Positions 34,558 to 47,494 are shown, numbered from the stretch's first letter. The stretch is DNA of 64,000 nucleotides from Sycon ciliatum (GCF_964019385.1 NC_088645.1:8295794-8359793), one strand, 5' to 3'. A program made the numbers and translations. Notes: generated from the letters alone by a model not told the origin.

Positions 34558-34918
34558 CAACTATTTCACACTTTTCGGTGTTTGTCTCCTTCATGCTCGT
34601 TACTCCTTATTCATGCTTCCGCAGGTACCCTTGTCTCATTCATGCTCGTTATTCCTTATTCATGCTTTCGTAGGTACCCAACTATTTCACACTTTTTGGT
34701 GTTTGTCTCATTCATGCTCGTTATTCATTATTCATGCTTCCGCGGGTACCCTTGTCTCATTCATGCTCGTTATTCCTTATTCATGCTTTCGTAGGTACCC
34801 AACTATTTCACACTTTTTGGTGTTTGTCTCATTCATGCTCGTATTCATTATTCATGCTTCCGCAGGTACCCTTGTCTCATTCATGCTCGTTATTCCTTAT
34901 TCATGCTTTCGTAGGTAC
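34558..34918 (+). repeat. 121-bp tandem repeat, three copies
   Basis: Units start at 34,558, 34,679 and 34,800. Each contains two half-units sharing ctcattcatgctcgttattc and ending in gcttccgcaggtaccc or gctttcgtaggtaccc. Divergence between units is a few bases. Confidence 0.9.
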
Positions 34919-36440
34919 CTATATACCTTATAATGGATTCTGTTTTTCATGTCCATGGATCATAGTGATGTTTCATCACTGGTTTAGCGGCAAAGCACCG
35001 AGAATTATGAGTAAATACATCCCTTGCACACAAATTGCATGACCTACCAGGCCCCTACATTATACTCATCCGCTTGTAAGAAGCTCGTTGCATGGCCTGA
35101 CCACTCATTCAATGCAAAATGAATACCTTAAGCCCAAAACAGACATTGTTTATCATCATGTACACTTGCCTGATGGATAATTCAGCCCAGGTGGTATCTG
35201 AGGGGATTTATATGCCCTCGGCACAGGTGTGGCTGTAAAGCATCTCACTTGTCAGATTGCCGCTGTGGGCGATTCCAGCTTTTTCTTGGTGGCTGCCAAG
35301 AACTCGGCTAGCCTCCTCTGCTGCAATACCGCTACTGAGAATAGGAGGCGGCCACATCAAATCCATCCACTTCCGCGCCACTCAAATATTGCAGCATCTC
35401 TGCCATCATGGTTTGATCATTCTCCACGGCCTCCAGACTTAGATTGACGCCGGCTCTCACACTACGCTCGAACATCTTTCTGCTTGTGCAGAAGTTGCTT
35501 GCTGAGCGGTCGGGGTGTTGCCGCTACTTACTGGAACCCCGGAATTTTGGAATTTTGTGTGAAAATCTCTCCACTCATTCACGCGGCCAAAGAGCCCATG
35601 CAGGGGCAGCACTGTGAGGTACGTCCATTATTACCGTGATGTGAGATAACTCGCTGGCTAGTTGCAGCTGGCAACATGCGCAACTGAATGCAATACGCGA
35701 CATACGGGTACCGACCGACCGACAAAGCTGGCATATACGGATGACCACCAGCAGGAAAATTAGTGGCTGACTGGCTGTGAAGGGCGAATATGGGTGCCCA
35801 GCAACATACTGCATTGTGAACAATGTACGAGTGATTACTTATACATGGTCGATGGTTTTACATGTTGACTGACAAACAGCAACATTCACCAGGCCTGCAG
35901 CAGATGCCACAATGGTTGGCTGACCAGCTGCACTGGACGAATCATTTGGCAGATTCTCCGCAGATAATACTGTATGTGACGGACTAGAAGTAGTAGCAAT
36001 GGCCAAATTTGGCATATTCGCAGCAGATGACACTGGATTTGGCTGATAAAACGCAGCAACAAAGTTGGCTGGACAGCATCAATGGACAAACTTGGCAGCC
36101 CCGCTGTAGATCACACTATTATTTGGATGAACACTCGCAGCAGGCCGGCCGTACGTAACAATGACATGCTTGGCCGGCAGTTGACGTCCAGGGATCTAGC
36201 TGTTCAGCAGCAGAGGTAAAAACGGCCGAAGCTGAAGAAAAACTAACCTGCCTACGCCCCGGCAGGGTGAATATTTGACTTGCCAACATAAAACAGCCAA
36301 TAAATCGTTCAATCACGTCTTCCCTCTGACCACCAGCATCGATTTTCTTTCCTGCTGTAAAGCTACAGTTGAAGCCCTGTTCTCGTCGAAAGAGCACTCT
36401 TCCATGATCATGTTAGACCCAAAATGTCATAGAACTCCAA
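34919..36440. other. Unique interior of Helitron-like copy 2
   Basis: No gene recognised. Around 35,840-36,110 short imperfect repeats (gcagcagatgacac, ttggctga) recur, perhaps an old degenerate tandem array. Confidence 0.4.
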
Positions 36441-36629
36441 AATACAAACTGCACCAACGAAAAGCCACTGCGAAGTGACAGGAATGCGGTCCAGCACAAC
36501 ATTTTTGCGGACGCAAAAAGTTGTGGGGAAATCCCAAAATCGGTGCGATTTTGCATGAGCCCAAATGTTCAGGTTACCCACAAAGACACAAGCTTTCCAA
36601 CTCTCTTTGGCCGTTGGAAAGCGTACCGT

Positions 36630-39600
36630 TGCTTCTGGTGTACGGTTCGCAACCTTCAAGCTGGCAAGTGGCAAGCGCATCCCCAGCTTTGTGCGTACCA
36701 GCGACGGCAAGAGCACATTTCGAGTTTTTCACGAGGGTCAATCTCCCACTTGTAGAGTATGCGATTCTACCACCCATATTGCGAGAAACTGTCCGAAGCT
36801 GGAACAGCGAGGTAGAACTCGCACAAAAATCGCGCACGACACCTCTAACTCAACTGGTACGAACACATCTGCACCGAGCACACTCACCTACTCTAGTGCC
36901 TTGCAGGGAGTGCAAGCTCCCACTTCTAAGTCCCCACCTGAAAAACACGTGGGCTCGCATGGACTTACTCAGCACCAGTCAGCCATTGGCACTTCGGTTC
37001 AAGAAGCTGCAATGAAGTCCCCACCCTGTGCTTCCACATCCGACACCACACAACAGGGAGGCACAAAAGAAAACCATGAGGAAGAGAGTCCACACAGCAG
37101 GGCCACCGGCACCGGCGGAATGAGCAACGAAACCACGTCGAAGGCACCAGACATCCCTAATAACAGCAGCAGCACTGAGGAGGAGGGGGACGACGATGAC
37201 AATGACGACGACGCCCCTGCTCCTTCTTCTGATGTCGAGCGAACCGAGCTGTTAATTGCTAGCGCTCTAAAAGCATCCAAACGCCAGAGGCAATCCATAT
37301 CACCGGAGTACAAACGTTCCGGGCAAGACAAAAAGAAGCTGCCAAGTTTTTCAAGCAGAAAGCCCCCTAGCCGGAAGCCCGTAGACCATGCAATCATTGT
37401 TTCTCTATGCACTCACAACGTTTTTTGTTTGTTTTTCATTCTAATTTCTACTGTTACTATGTCATTGCTAAACACTCCCACCCCTCTACCTGCATTACCA
37501 AGTGCATCAGCAGGTCCGGCTCGATCCCTCCGGATCCTTGTGACAAATGCGTTCAGTATCACAAACAAGATGAGTAACCTGCAGCATACAGTTTCCCAGA
37601 ACGATGTCGACATCGCTATTGTCACAGAGACTAAGTTAGGAAATGGCACTCTGGACTCGGATATCTCACTGCCTGGATACACTGTTGCTCGAAAGGACCG
37701 TAACGAGAACGGGGGTGGTGTCGCCATCTGGGCTAAGTCCGAGCTCTCCTTCACGTACCTCTCCCACCTGGAATGTTCAGCGCACGAGGTTCTGTGGGCG
37801 TCTGTCTCCACACAATGCGAGAGCCGAGTCATTATCGGTGCCGTCTACCGCCCAGGGTCATGTGCGGAGTCAGATGTGTCCCTGATTGACCACCTAGATG
37901 GTGCCCTTGAGGGTGTTCGCCGCCTTGGCACCAATATAATCTTGGCTGGGGATTTCAATGTCCACAACGAGGAGTGGCTTCGCAGCACAAAGACAACTGT
38001 GGCTGGGGAAGCTTTGGAAGTGTTGTGTGCAACCCACCACCTCGACCAGCATGTACACCATCCAACACGCGGTGAAAATGCGTTAGACTTAGTTCTTTCC
38101 GACTTCACTACCCCAGTATCAACCAACGTGCTTGCCCCCCTCGGCAGGTCCGACCATGCCGTTTTGATATGCAACTTCCAAGCAGTTTCCGCCCGCCGCG
38201 ATCCAACAACCTCCCGCAAGGTGTGGAAATACGATAGTGCTGACTGGAACAGACTCAGGGCATTTTACCGCGGTCACGCTTGGCAGTCGATAATGTCAGA
38301 CGATCCCACTCTGTATTGCGAGCGATTAACCTCGGCCATCCTGCAAGGCATGGACCAGTACATACCCACCAAAGTCTTCACCACTCGTTCCTCTGACCCT
38401 CACTGGTGGACTCCAGAGTGCACCATTGCTGAAGAGGCAAAGGAGAAGCAGTGGAAGAAGTGGAGGCAGAACCCGCACCGCGATGACCTCAAGACCTCCT
38501 TCATTGCTTCTGTCAACCGAGCTGTTCACACACAGCAGAGCGCCCATATGTCTAGCGTCAATCGACTGCGCCACACACTCAGCTGCCAGTCACTTAGTGA
38601 TAAACAGTGGTGGACAAACATGAAGAAAGCCACTGGCGCTACACGCAACTCCGCTGATGTTCCTTTGCTAGTCGATAGCCATGGCAAGGAGTTCCACACC
38701 TCAGCAGAGAAGGCTGAGTGCCTGGCACAGCATTTCTCCTCGAAGTGCAGCTTGGGTGACCAAGAACTGACTATCAATGACCTTCCTGCGGTGACCATCC
38801 CGACCCACGAGCCATTAGAGCACGTCCATTTCCGAGAAGCTTCAGGCCAGCGGCATCTTGCAAGGCTAGTCCCATCCAAGGCATCTGGACCTGACAGCAT
38901 TCCATGTCGGGTATTGAAAGAGTGCTCTAAGGAACTTGCTGCTCCCATCACGAAACTGTTCCGTGTTAGCTTTCGTGCCGGTGTTGTACCGTCCCAATGG
39001 AAGCTCGCCCACGTTGTCCCGGTATACAAGAAGCCACCTCAATCTAGGCCATCCAATTACCGGCCTGTGTCCCTGCTCTCCGTTTTATCCAAGGTCATGG
39101 AGTGTATTATAAACCAACAAGTCACCAATTTCCTGGAGCGCAACGACCTGCTGCCTGACAGCCAGTTTGGTTTTAGACGTGGCCGTGGCACAGCTGACCT
39201 CCTCACAGCACTCCAGAGCGAATGGGTGCAGGTTGTAGCTGAGGGAGGCTGTGTCCCAGTAGTAGCAATTGATATTGCCGGTGCGTTTGACCGCGTCTCT
39301 CACGTCGGCCTCCTCAACAAAGCAGAGCGAGTAGGCATCGGCGGACCTCTTCTCTCTTGGCTACGCGACTACCTGAGCAACCGCTGCCTAAAGGTGGTAA
39401 CTGGAGGCCACGCTTCCAAGAAGTACCCGATCACTGCCGGAGTGCCCCAGGGCAGCGTCCTGGGCCCCACACTCTTCATATTGTTTGCTGCCGATATCGA
39501 CCAATGCCTCTCGCATGGAGTAAAGCTCAGCTCTTTCGCCGATGACACTACCGTGTACAGCCTGATCAGACCAAACGACAACCTCCAGGAGAAGGCAGCA

Positions 39601-40390
39601 TCCTTACAGACAACCCTCAGCAATCTTGCCGCATGGGGCCAGCAATGGCGGATCCAGTTCGAGCCCACCAAGAGCCAGCGCCTGATTTTGTGCAATGCTC
39701 GAAAGCTTTCCACCAACCACTTTTGCCGGCGAGATTATTCCGGACTCGGACCACCTAAAGCTGCTTGGAGTTACATTCGACTCTAAGCTTGGGTTCCAGC
39801 GCCATATTCATGCTGTCGCTGTCAAGGCCAGCCAGCGCCTGGGATTCTTGCGCCGTGCCGCTTGGCTTCTGGGTCATGAGGGCCGCCTTGCCGTGTATAA
39901 GGGGTTCATTCGGCCCATCCTGGAGTACGCTCCCCTAGCCACCATGTGTGCAGCCCAATCCCACCTAGCACGCTATGACAGGGTGCAGGAGAAGGCAATG
40001 CGCATCATCGGACCTGGCACGATCCTTCAGAGCCTGCAGCTCAGGAGGGCAGTCTCAGGGCTTGAATATGTGTACAAGTTGCACTACATTAAGGGTCCAC
40101 CCCAGCTGACAGCCCTCCTCCCACCACCGTCGGCGCATGCGCCTACTCCAAGAACCCGCCGACAACTAGCTTCTCGCCACCCTTTCCAGTTGCAATGGCC
40201 ACTTGCTCGGACAGCACCGAACTACCTACTGAGGTCATTCCCCTACACCCTCATTGCGGCATGGAACGACATTCCTGAGCAAGCCATCCCGGAGCCTCCG
40301 GCATCGAAGGGAATGCAGGCCTTCAAGTCTCGCATTTGTCAGCACCTGATGCGCCAAGATTGGTTGTGGGCGACAGCATTCCATGGCTAA
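36630..40390 (+). pseudogene. ORF1 C-terminal part, APE endonuclease and reverse transcriptase
   Basis: From 36,630 the frame carries ORF1's GVRFATF region and a CCHC knuckle (CRVCDSTTHIARNC, about 36,751-36,792), a charged linker, then from about 37,525 an APE endonuclease (VTETKL, GAVYRPGS, LAGDFNVH, LGRSDHAVL) and a reverse transcriptase (VPVYKKPPQSRPSNYRPVSL, GVPQGSVLGPTLF, FADDTTVYS at about 39,535). ORF1 and ORF2 share one frame without a stop; ATG at 37,459 could start ORF2. A one-base frameshift near 39,695-39,720 moves the remainder (LLGVTFDSKLGFQRH to 40,390) to another frame, so the copy is inactive. Confidence 0.85.
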
Positions 40391-40728
40391 ATTTGACGAT
40401 GTTCCATTCTCCAGTCCCACAACAATCACCTTGCCTTCACCCCACTGAACTGTACCTTGCTCCCTAGACCTCTCGAATCACCTCAGTGCAGAATGTTTTG
40501 CGTTAATGTTTATTTCTTCTCTTCTTTCCTTTTTACTGCTTTTCGTGGCCCCTTTCTCGCTGATCCAGTGCCTGCACACTACTCTGCGTGGCAGCAGCTC
40601 AGATCTAACTTCTCCGTATTGCCCCCCCCCCCCCACTGAAAGCAACGCAGCTGTTGGTCCATTGCCATAGTTTCCTGAACCAATCTGGCACTCACCCTCA
40701 CTCACCCGCCCCCGCTCCCCCCCCTCTC

Positions 40729-40892
<164 letters not shown>

Positions 40893-41543
40893 CATCATTG
40901 TCTGGCTCTCAGGTTCTCACTCTTCACACACAGTCTTTCTTCTCTCCCTTTCCCCCATGGTGCGTGATGTGCGCCTTGATCCCGAGACCATTGGTCGGGG
41001 GAGCGCACTTCACCTCACCGGCACAGCTCAATAGCACCTACACGCCCATTGTAGTCCCCTATGTTCTCTTGATGTTGTTGTTGTTTTTCTCTTCCATTCT
41101 ATATGTAGGCATGTGCACTTTCATTTAAAAAAAAAAAACGTCTTTTGCATAGCTACGGGAATATTGAACTACGTTCTGTAGCTTTTGTGGTGTAGCTGGC
41201 GTGCGGATGACTGGCTCACTAGTTATTATTCGTATGAATGTTGTTGTGGAGTCTTCTTTGTTTCTCTAGTCTGGGACATGTTGGGCATCACTTCCATTCT
41301 TTGCACCACAATCTCAGGGCATGCTGTGATTAGCTTACTCAGTGCAACATTGTGCATTTGTACCATCACTGCATAATTTTGTTCTTCTTCTTGTCTTCGT
41401 ATTTCCTTTTTCTTCTTTCAATTTGTCTTCCGATGTTTCTCTTTTGTTACTCCCTCACTGACTATGAATAACTGCAGAAGTATAGTATTCTCAGCTGATG
41501 TACATGTACATGACAGTCGTAGTCTGCAAAACGCTAATGCATA

Positions 41544-42115
41544 GCCCTTGGCGGATTATGCTCGGTAAATTGCTGAAGTATGCTTTCCATTATGCCCAAA
41601 TTATGCCAGTGATTATGCTACATTATGCTGGAATTATGCCAATGGTGGTGCTAAGCTATGCTGCGGTCCAATCTAATGGTATGGTGAACTATTATGCTCG
41701 GTAAAGTGCTGAATTATGCTTTCCATTATGCCAGTGATTACGCCAGTGATCATGCCAGTGATTATGCCAGTGATTATGCCAGTGATTATGCCAGTGATTA
41801 TGCCAGTGATTATGCCAGTGAGTATGCCGCATTATGCTGGACTGATTATGCCAATGATGGTGCTACAATGTATATTGTCCCCGCACACGCTGGTTGCACT
41901 TTGCAACGTTACAACGACTCTGGCACCATGACAGCACAGCTTATAAGGGGTGACATTCACCAGGTTATTTCCTGTAACATGCCTGAAATTAATATGCCTG
42001 GAGCATGACTATTGCCGACCGTCTGGTCTCAGTAGTCCCTTTATGCCAGGGCATAATGTTTAGACAAAATCCGAAGATTTTGCCAGAAATTATGCCAGCA
42101 TAATCCGCCAAGGGC
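41544..42115 (+). mobile_element. GCATAAT-family DNA transposon, copy in unit B
   Basis: Same TA-flanked termini as 18,568-19,338. The internal array has more ccagtgattatg units (about seven around 41,735-41,820) and no SINE insertion. The array length difference between units reflects slippage. Confidence 0.85.
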
Positions 42116-42192
42116 TACTAATGCAACCTCTGAGACGCTGCTATTTTGGTTGTTTCTTATCGCTGCTGATGTTGAACCCAGGCCGAGATATG

Positions 42193-42740
42193 TATAGGAT
42201 ATTGACCAAGACGAGGTCTATATGGGAAATATAGGCCGAGTAAAAGACCGAGGTCCGCCGAGGTCTTTTACGAGGCCTATATTTCCCATATAGACCGAAG
42301 TCGAGGTCAATATCCTATTTATCACGATTCCTTTGCCATAACCCCAAAATTTGAAACTTTAGGAGCTATTTTAACAAATTTAGTATAGCATTTGTACTAT
42401 AGTGTACATAGGATGTTGCCTATTTTGGGTACAAGATTGTAAGAACAACAGAGTTCAGCATCTGCAGCACAGTGGCTTGGGTGGTATGAGCGGTTGCTTG
42501 AGATTCATACTGTTGTGAGTTCAAATCCTGCTTGTTCTCTTCTGTTGTCTTCTTTCTTTCAATTTTTCTTTTTGAAGTGGAGAGAAAAATTCTAAGTCCC
42601 TCCAAAGTCGAAAGATTACAATGCCTAAGTGGTCGATACAAGCGGTCGATATAAGCGGTCGATATTGCGGCGATATGGGTAATATAGGACCAGTCAAGGA
42701 TCACGAGAATTAGTGGAGGTCGATATAGAAGAGTGATAAT
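42193..42740. mobile_element. Hairpin-headed insertion 1, private to unit B
   Basis: Absent at the homologous point of unit A (about 19,412). Starts with a 121-bp near-perfect palindrome (42,196-42,316; aggatattgacc at one end, ggtcaatatcct at the other) and ends gaagagtgataat. The interior from atttatcac (about 42,317) to gtgataat has short inverted ends. A tRNA-like stretch (about 42,475-42,530, B-box-like gagttcaaatcct) lies inside. Confidence 0.7.
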
Positions 42741-42965
42741 TGTTGATATTGTTTTCTCGAATGCTGTGAAAAGGCCATGGCATTCACATGATTGTCATTT
42801 GGAAGGCAGTTTTCCATTATTTCTGTGCCTTGATCCATAGAGGGTGGTGGTGTTCCTGCGCGGAAGCGGAAAACTCCGCATCCAGCCGAGTATCACGAGA
42901 ACCGTAGTTTCTATTACTAAGTATGTTACCTAGGACACACTATGGCATGAATACTCACTGTACGT

Positions 42966-43350
42966 ATCTAACATTGACTGAGTACGAGGTCAATATAGGA
43001 AATAAAAGCCGAGTAAAAGACCGAGGCGAAGCCGAGGTCTTTTACGAGGTTTTTATTTCCTATACTGACCAAGTACGAAGTCAATATTAGATTTATTACG
43101 ACAAACAGTCCGTATTTCAAATTCCAAAACCATAACCTCATGAATCCCGGTTTTATGATTGCACAAGCGTTGCGCCACCACCTACTCATGCAGTGACAAT
43201 GCTGCACTAGGCACCGTTCAACTGCGCAACCCTAAGCAGTCAAATAATTATAAGCAGTCAATATAGCCCTTAGGAGTGAAATATGCAGGAATATTTGACT
43301 GCTTAGGTATGGCAAAAATCTATGTGAGTCAATACTAAGGGAGTGATAAA
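42966..43350. mobile_element. Hairpin-headed insertion 2, private to unit B
   Basis: Second member of the family 0.2 kb downstream, absent from unit A (about 19,627). A head palindrome (about 42,972-43,092, with gagtaaaagaccgagg and ccgaggtcttttac) is followed by a different body and the same gggagtgataaat end. Confidence 0.7.
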
Positions 43351-44597
43351 TACACGTACTACCTGGGAGTTATGCATTGATGCTTTCGTGTGTAGATTTT
43401 GTCTCTGCAGTCTGCAGTGGCTTTGGCTATGCTCCTCCTCCATTCCTCCACACGTATTATAATGCGAAGCTACCGACATAAAAGTTACCCGTACCGTAGT
43501 TCTAGAATCGTAAAAAAGCGGCCTAGAAAACTCAAAAGGCCACAGTCTAGCACGAAAGCCTACGGAAAGGCGAGTGACACCCAGGCCAGGGCCAGGCTAG
43601 GCCCAAGCACGTGCGCACGTGAGGGATTGCCTTTGCCATCCAAACTGGACGGGATTCACAATCGAATCGATGCGCCGTAACATTTTTCTGTTCTCCAATT
43701 ATTTTTATGAAAATTAATGATTGAATACATTGCATTGCACTGTGCTTCTGCTTGTTCTTGTTGCTGAGTTCGTTCTCAATGAAGCTGTCATGACACTGCC
43801 ATGACCTGCAGCTCTAGCGCTGGTAGTGTCGCCAAGGGATAACATCCCCCCTATGATCTAGCCGAACAATCCGGCCAGATACCTTTCACAGCACAATAAA
43901 TTTTGCTGTCGAGTATTTCTGGCGGTAATTTCGAATTAGAGCCATTGACGCAGCACAGTGCAGTCAGCGCAGCCAAAGGGTATAGCCTAGTATAGGCAAC
44001 ATCATTCCAGTATTGTCCAGTAATTCGAAGAGTAGTGTTGGACGACTTGCCCAGCATGGCCAGCGATCGCAGCGCCGTGCCGAAACAACAACAGGATCAG
44101 GAGTTGCACGCTGCACATGCTGATGATGGATTGAGATGGTGAGAGCATCGTAGATCTGCTATAGTTCTGACGTTGTGCAATGCTCGCCCGTTAGCCTGGG
44201 AGAACATTTAATTTTATGTCATGAAAATCTGGCTTTGGAAAATGTATTTTTCATTGCTGTCAGGTTCGGCCTCATTTTCTCTGTGCAGCGCTGATGAGTC
44301 AACAAAGGACGAAACAGTTCTGTCCGCAGATTGAGTATGTCATGAAACATTCAAGTGTGCCATTGTGCCAGCTATTCATAATGGCGTTGGCACTGTGGGC
44401 ATGAACATTAAAGTTAATTTTGTGCAATCCGTTACAAAACTACAGCTCTGGGCAGAGAAATTCGACCTCATGAATGTGGTCGCGCCACGTTCAAGTGCAC
44501 AGAACAGTGTGTAGGGCTAAGGGCCAATCTGCGCATTACCCAGTCCTAATGATGAGGTTGGATTTCTTTGGCCAGTACTGATTGCCACATGACTGGC

Positions 44598-44684
<87 letters not shown>
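44598..44684 (+). repeat. (GT)n microsatellite
   Basis: About 43 pure gt units within a stretch (about 44,195-44,780) that has no counterpart in unit A. Confidence 0.95.
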
Positions 44685-44685
<1 letters not shown>

Positions 44686-46153
44686 AAAAAGGTGTATTTT
44701 ATGCCCATGCTCCATACATGCAACTGAGGACACTCAACACAGAGTGCTGAGCATGGATCCTGTGTAGCAACAGTGCGCTACTAAGCAGTTACATGCTATA
44801 CCCATTGGGCGTAGCTGAGCTGGGTACAAATCTATCGCATCCTTTCAGTGCAGACCGGTGCACGCACGCCCCCAGAACCCCTCCGTGCTACGAACGTCCC
44901 AGTTCATTTCGCCATGAACTCACTGCATACCCTGTGCATCCTGTGAGAAGACCTCAGTGTCTGTTGGGATTGCCGCCTGCTAGAATAATAAAATGCAGTA
45001 GAAAAGAATACAAATAGAATACGACTCGGATTGAGAGCCAAGGATTAAAGTGAAGAAAGAAAGGACCAAATGTTTACAAGTAATTAGTTATCCAGTTGCT
45101 TGCTTATAATAATTGGTTAGTGTTGGACACAAACAAAGGATAATTTGTAAACATTTGGTTCTTCTTTTTTCACTAGAAAACTAGTGCGGATAGAGGAGCG
45201 TGTGCATTGCTCACCGTTGACATGGGCGTCACTTGTAGCTAAACCAAGGGTATATTAAGTTCCAGTGAAATGCATGCATCACTGCGAAGATTAGCGCGAG
45301 CACGATCAATTTTGGTGTGTATGGTGAGAGGCGAGAATAATAACGCCGCAATATGGATGTGTTGTCTCAACGTACCGTACAGGCATGGCGCCTCTATTTG
45401 CTGCGCATAATTGCCACATCTATTCCTATCAGTCCTGTGTTATAACCCTGGACACGTGCCACTAGTATCGTTATCTGAAGATTGGTGAATGACAGTCGAC
45501 CTTGGAGGAACAGGAAGACTATAGGTAGCCTTGTGCCATAGCTGACTTGTGTGGTTTCAAAGTCATAATTTTAGCACTTTGAATCTCACCACAGGGGTGC
45601 AACTCTATTACTGGATACAGGCGTCACTCGCCACTAAGCATTCCTCAGTCACTTTGTGCGCAACATCTTTTTTCCCATTGTACCCAAGCCTTTTGTACGG
45701 GCAAAAGACACACAAGCGCAACCTTAACAGGAAGAAAATGAGCTAAAATGGAGGGAGGGAGCTAACATTGGCGCAACAGTACACCACTACAAGTACTGGC
45801 ATTGCTGGCATGACTGATTCATATCAAACGTATACTCTGACTTTGGCTCACTTTCCCCTTCGACACATTCTGAGCATTTGTAGAGATAGCCTCTATTGTT
45901 CCTATGCTGACTACTGTTGAGCAGTATCTCCCCACCGAGTCTGCATCAATGCAAGTCTGACACTCAGTGCACATTCTGGTTTGCAACTCTGAGTGCTAAC
46001 GTCGACTGGTCCACAGAACTGCCTCGCTATCTCGTGCTAGTGTCTGCATACAGTGTCTGACCAACCTGTTTCAGTTTGTAGTGTTCCACCATTGGAGAAT
46101 AGTGTGCTGTATCTCCCCAACACTGTGAGTGAACCACTCTGCACTGAAGCACA

Positions 46154-47494
46154 ATGGCCCAATACCTTGGCTGCTTAGGCCAAATGCCTCTGAACCGCAA
46201 GCATGTCCGCGACCTCTTCACGAACCGGTCTGGCCAGCCGTTCGTTTGCAAGTTGAACCGTCGTCATTCGGAATCAACATCCGACGTGCTCTTCACCTCT
46301 GCTGCTGATCTGGGACTAGATAGTTTCCCCACATTGGATGGTATGGATGACTATGCTGGGCTAGAGGAGGGCAAGGATGATGCAGAGACAGCATGGACGG
46401 CTGCTGCTGGCAACAACGGTGAAGAGCAGTGTCGCACGTGTAACTGGCACATGACGCAGAGCATTCACCTGGTCGTCGAGGAGGACGCCCTCAACGACAC
46501 GAACGGCGATGGTGCATTGGCCCGGCAGGCGAAAAAGGAGATAGAGCGCGTAATCAACAGTGCCAGCGCCTCACGTGCACCACCAAGGCTGGGAGCTGTC
46601 AGTAGTTCTGTACCTAGTTCTGCTCGCAATGGTCAAGTCATGGCTGTGATAGTTCCGGGCAAGGAAGATCAAGAGATAATGAGCAAGGATTCGTCCAGGT
46701 CGGTGTTTCAAACGGCATCTAGCGTATGTCAGGATATTGTTGCCGACTTACAGTCCGGCGGGGAGACGGAGTTTATATTTCACGAGGTGGTCGTGAACGT
46801 GGAGCGCGACTTTAACCGCGACGAGGCCTGCCTGAACGTTCTCCAGTCGGTTCTGAGCACTTTCGGTTCTCCCTGCTGCAGTACCTGCACAAAACTGGTT
46901 GCTATCCGCTTTGTCTTCCACTCCTGCAAGCTAATCTTCTTCCTGCCTCACGGCTGGATGACGGAGTCAATGACGCGCGCCATTGTCCGTATCAGCAATT
47001 TGGACAGCACCTATTCCGTCTACCTTAACTTGCAAAACAGCCAGGTCCAAGGCACACTGCCTGTGTCGGCAATGCAGCCGCTTGTTGACTGGCTCGAGGG
47101 GAATCCCCGTATCTCCTTCGTGCAGCTGCCCAAGTGTCCTAATCTTCTGCTGCGTGTAGTGAACGCGGCACTTAAGAACGGCAGCCTTAAGGAGTTGATC
47201 ATGACGCCGACGCAGGAACCCGACAATCAGCGAGTCCTGCACATCATACTCAACCACTACACGACGTCGGAGCGCTGCGTACCGCGTCTAGCCATCCCCT
47301 GTCCCACGCCGGACGTACTCATGGTGCTGGTGCTGCTCATTCGCGACTTTCAGAATGGTCTACGCCGCCTCACCTTGTTCGGTCCACCCGACGAGGTTGC
47401 CAAGGATACGATGAGTGTCGAGTGTGCAGAGATCGCCGTGGAGATGCGCGCAATGGTCGACAGGAAGTTTGTGATGGAGTTCCGTAATCCATGA
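46154..47494 (+). CDS. Unrecognised 446-aa protein, copy B
   Basis: Intact duplicate of the protein at 21,808, same start context and stop. The 14 amino-acid differences include Leu/Met, Leu/Arg, Gly/Glu, Pro/Leu (twice), Arg/Trp and Glu/Val in the N-terminal 200 residues and one Ile/Met near the end. In DNA, about 20 differences fall in the first 600 bp but only four in the last 740 bp, with a run of more than 500 identical bases. Both copies kept full frames after duplication. The upstream 350 bp (tgtctgaccaacctg and following) are also conserved between units and probably hold the promoter and 5' leader. Confidence 0.8.
   Translation: MAQYLGCLGQMPLNRKHVRDLFTNRSGQPFVCKLNRRHSESTSDVLFTSAADLGLDSFPTLDGMDDYAGLEEGKDDAETAWTAAAGNNGEEQCRTCNWHMTQSIHLVVEEDALNDTNGDGALARQAKKEIERVINSASASRAPPRLGAVSSSVPSSARNGQVMAVIVPGKEDQEIMSKDSSRSVFQTASSVCQDIVADLQSGGETEFIFHEVVVNVERDFNRDEACLNVLQSVLSTFGSPCCSTCTKLVAIRFVFHSCKLIFFLPHGWMTESMTRAIVRISNLDSTYSVYLNLQNSQVQGTLPVSAMQPLVDWLEGNPRISFVQLPKCPNLLLRVVNAALKNGSLKELIMTPTQEPDNQRVLHIILNHYTTSERCVPRLAIPCPTPDVLMVLVLLIRDFQNGLRRLTLFGPPDEVAKDTMSVECAEIAVEMRAMVDRKFVMEFRNP

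Larger units (their letters stand above)
32529..36629 (+). mobile_element. Helitron-like non-autonomous element, copy 2 (4.1 kb)
   Basis: Joined head-to-tail to copy 1 (accgt then ctttgtgg at 32,528/32,529). It shares about 70 bp at the 5' end (to ggctcggcaatggc) and about 190 bp at the 3' end (from about 36,441) with copy 1, including the hairpin at 36,593-36,621. The interior is unrelated to copy 1: unique sequence, a 1.3 kb CT-rich minisatellite and a 121-bp tandem repeat. Host ORF1 resumes at 36,630. No Rep/helicase is encoded. Confidence 0.65.

Noticed and set aside
36565-36629. ATG at 36,565 as the start of the retrotransposon protein
   Set aside because: This stretch is the 3' end of the Helitron-like element and also occurs at 32,464; the real ORF1 start is at 29,335.
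42196-42316. CRISPR-like or bacterial attachment structure
   Set aside because: A single large palindrome in a eukaryotic context with no spaced direct repeats.
43130-43200. tRNA-like sequence in hairpin-headed insertion 2
   Set aside because: Only weak A/B-box resemblance on the minus strand and no cloverleaf.
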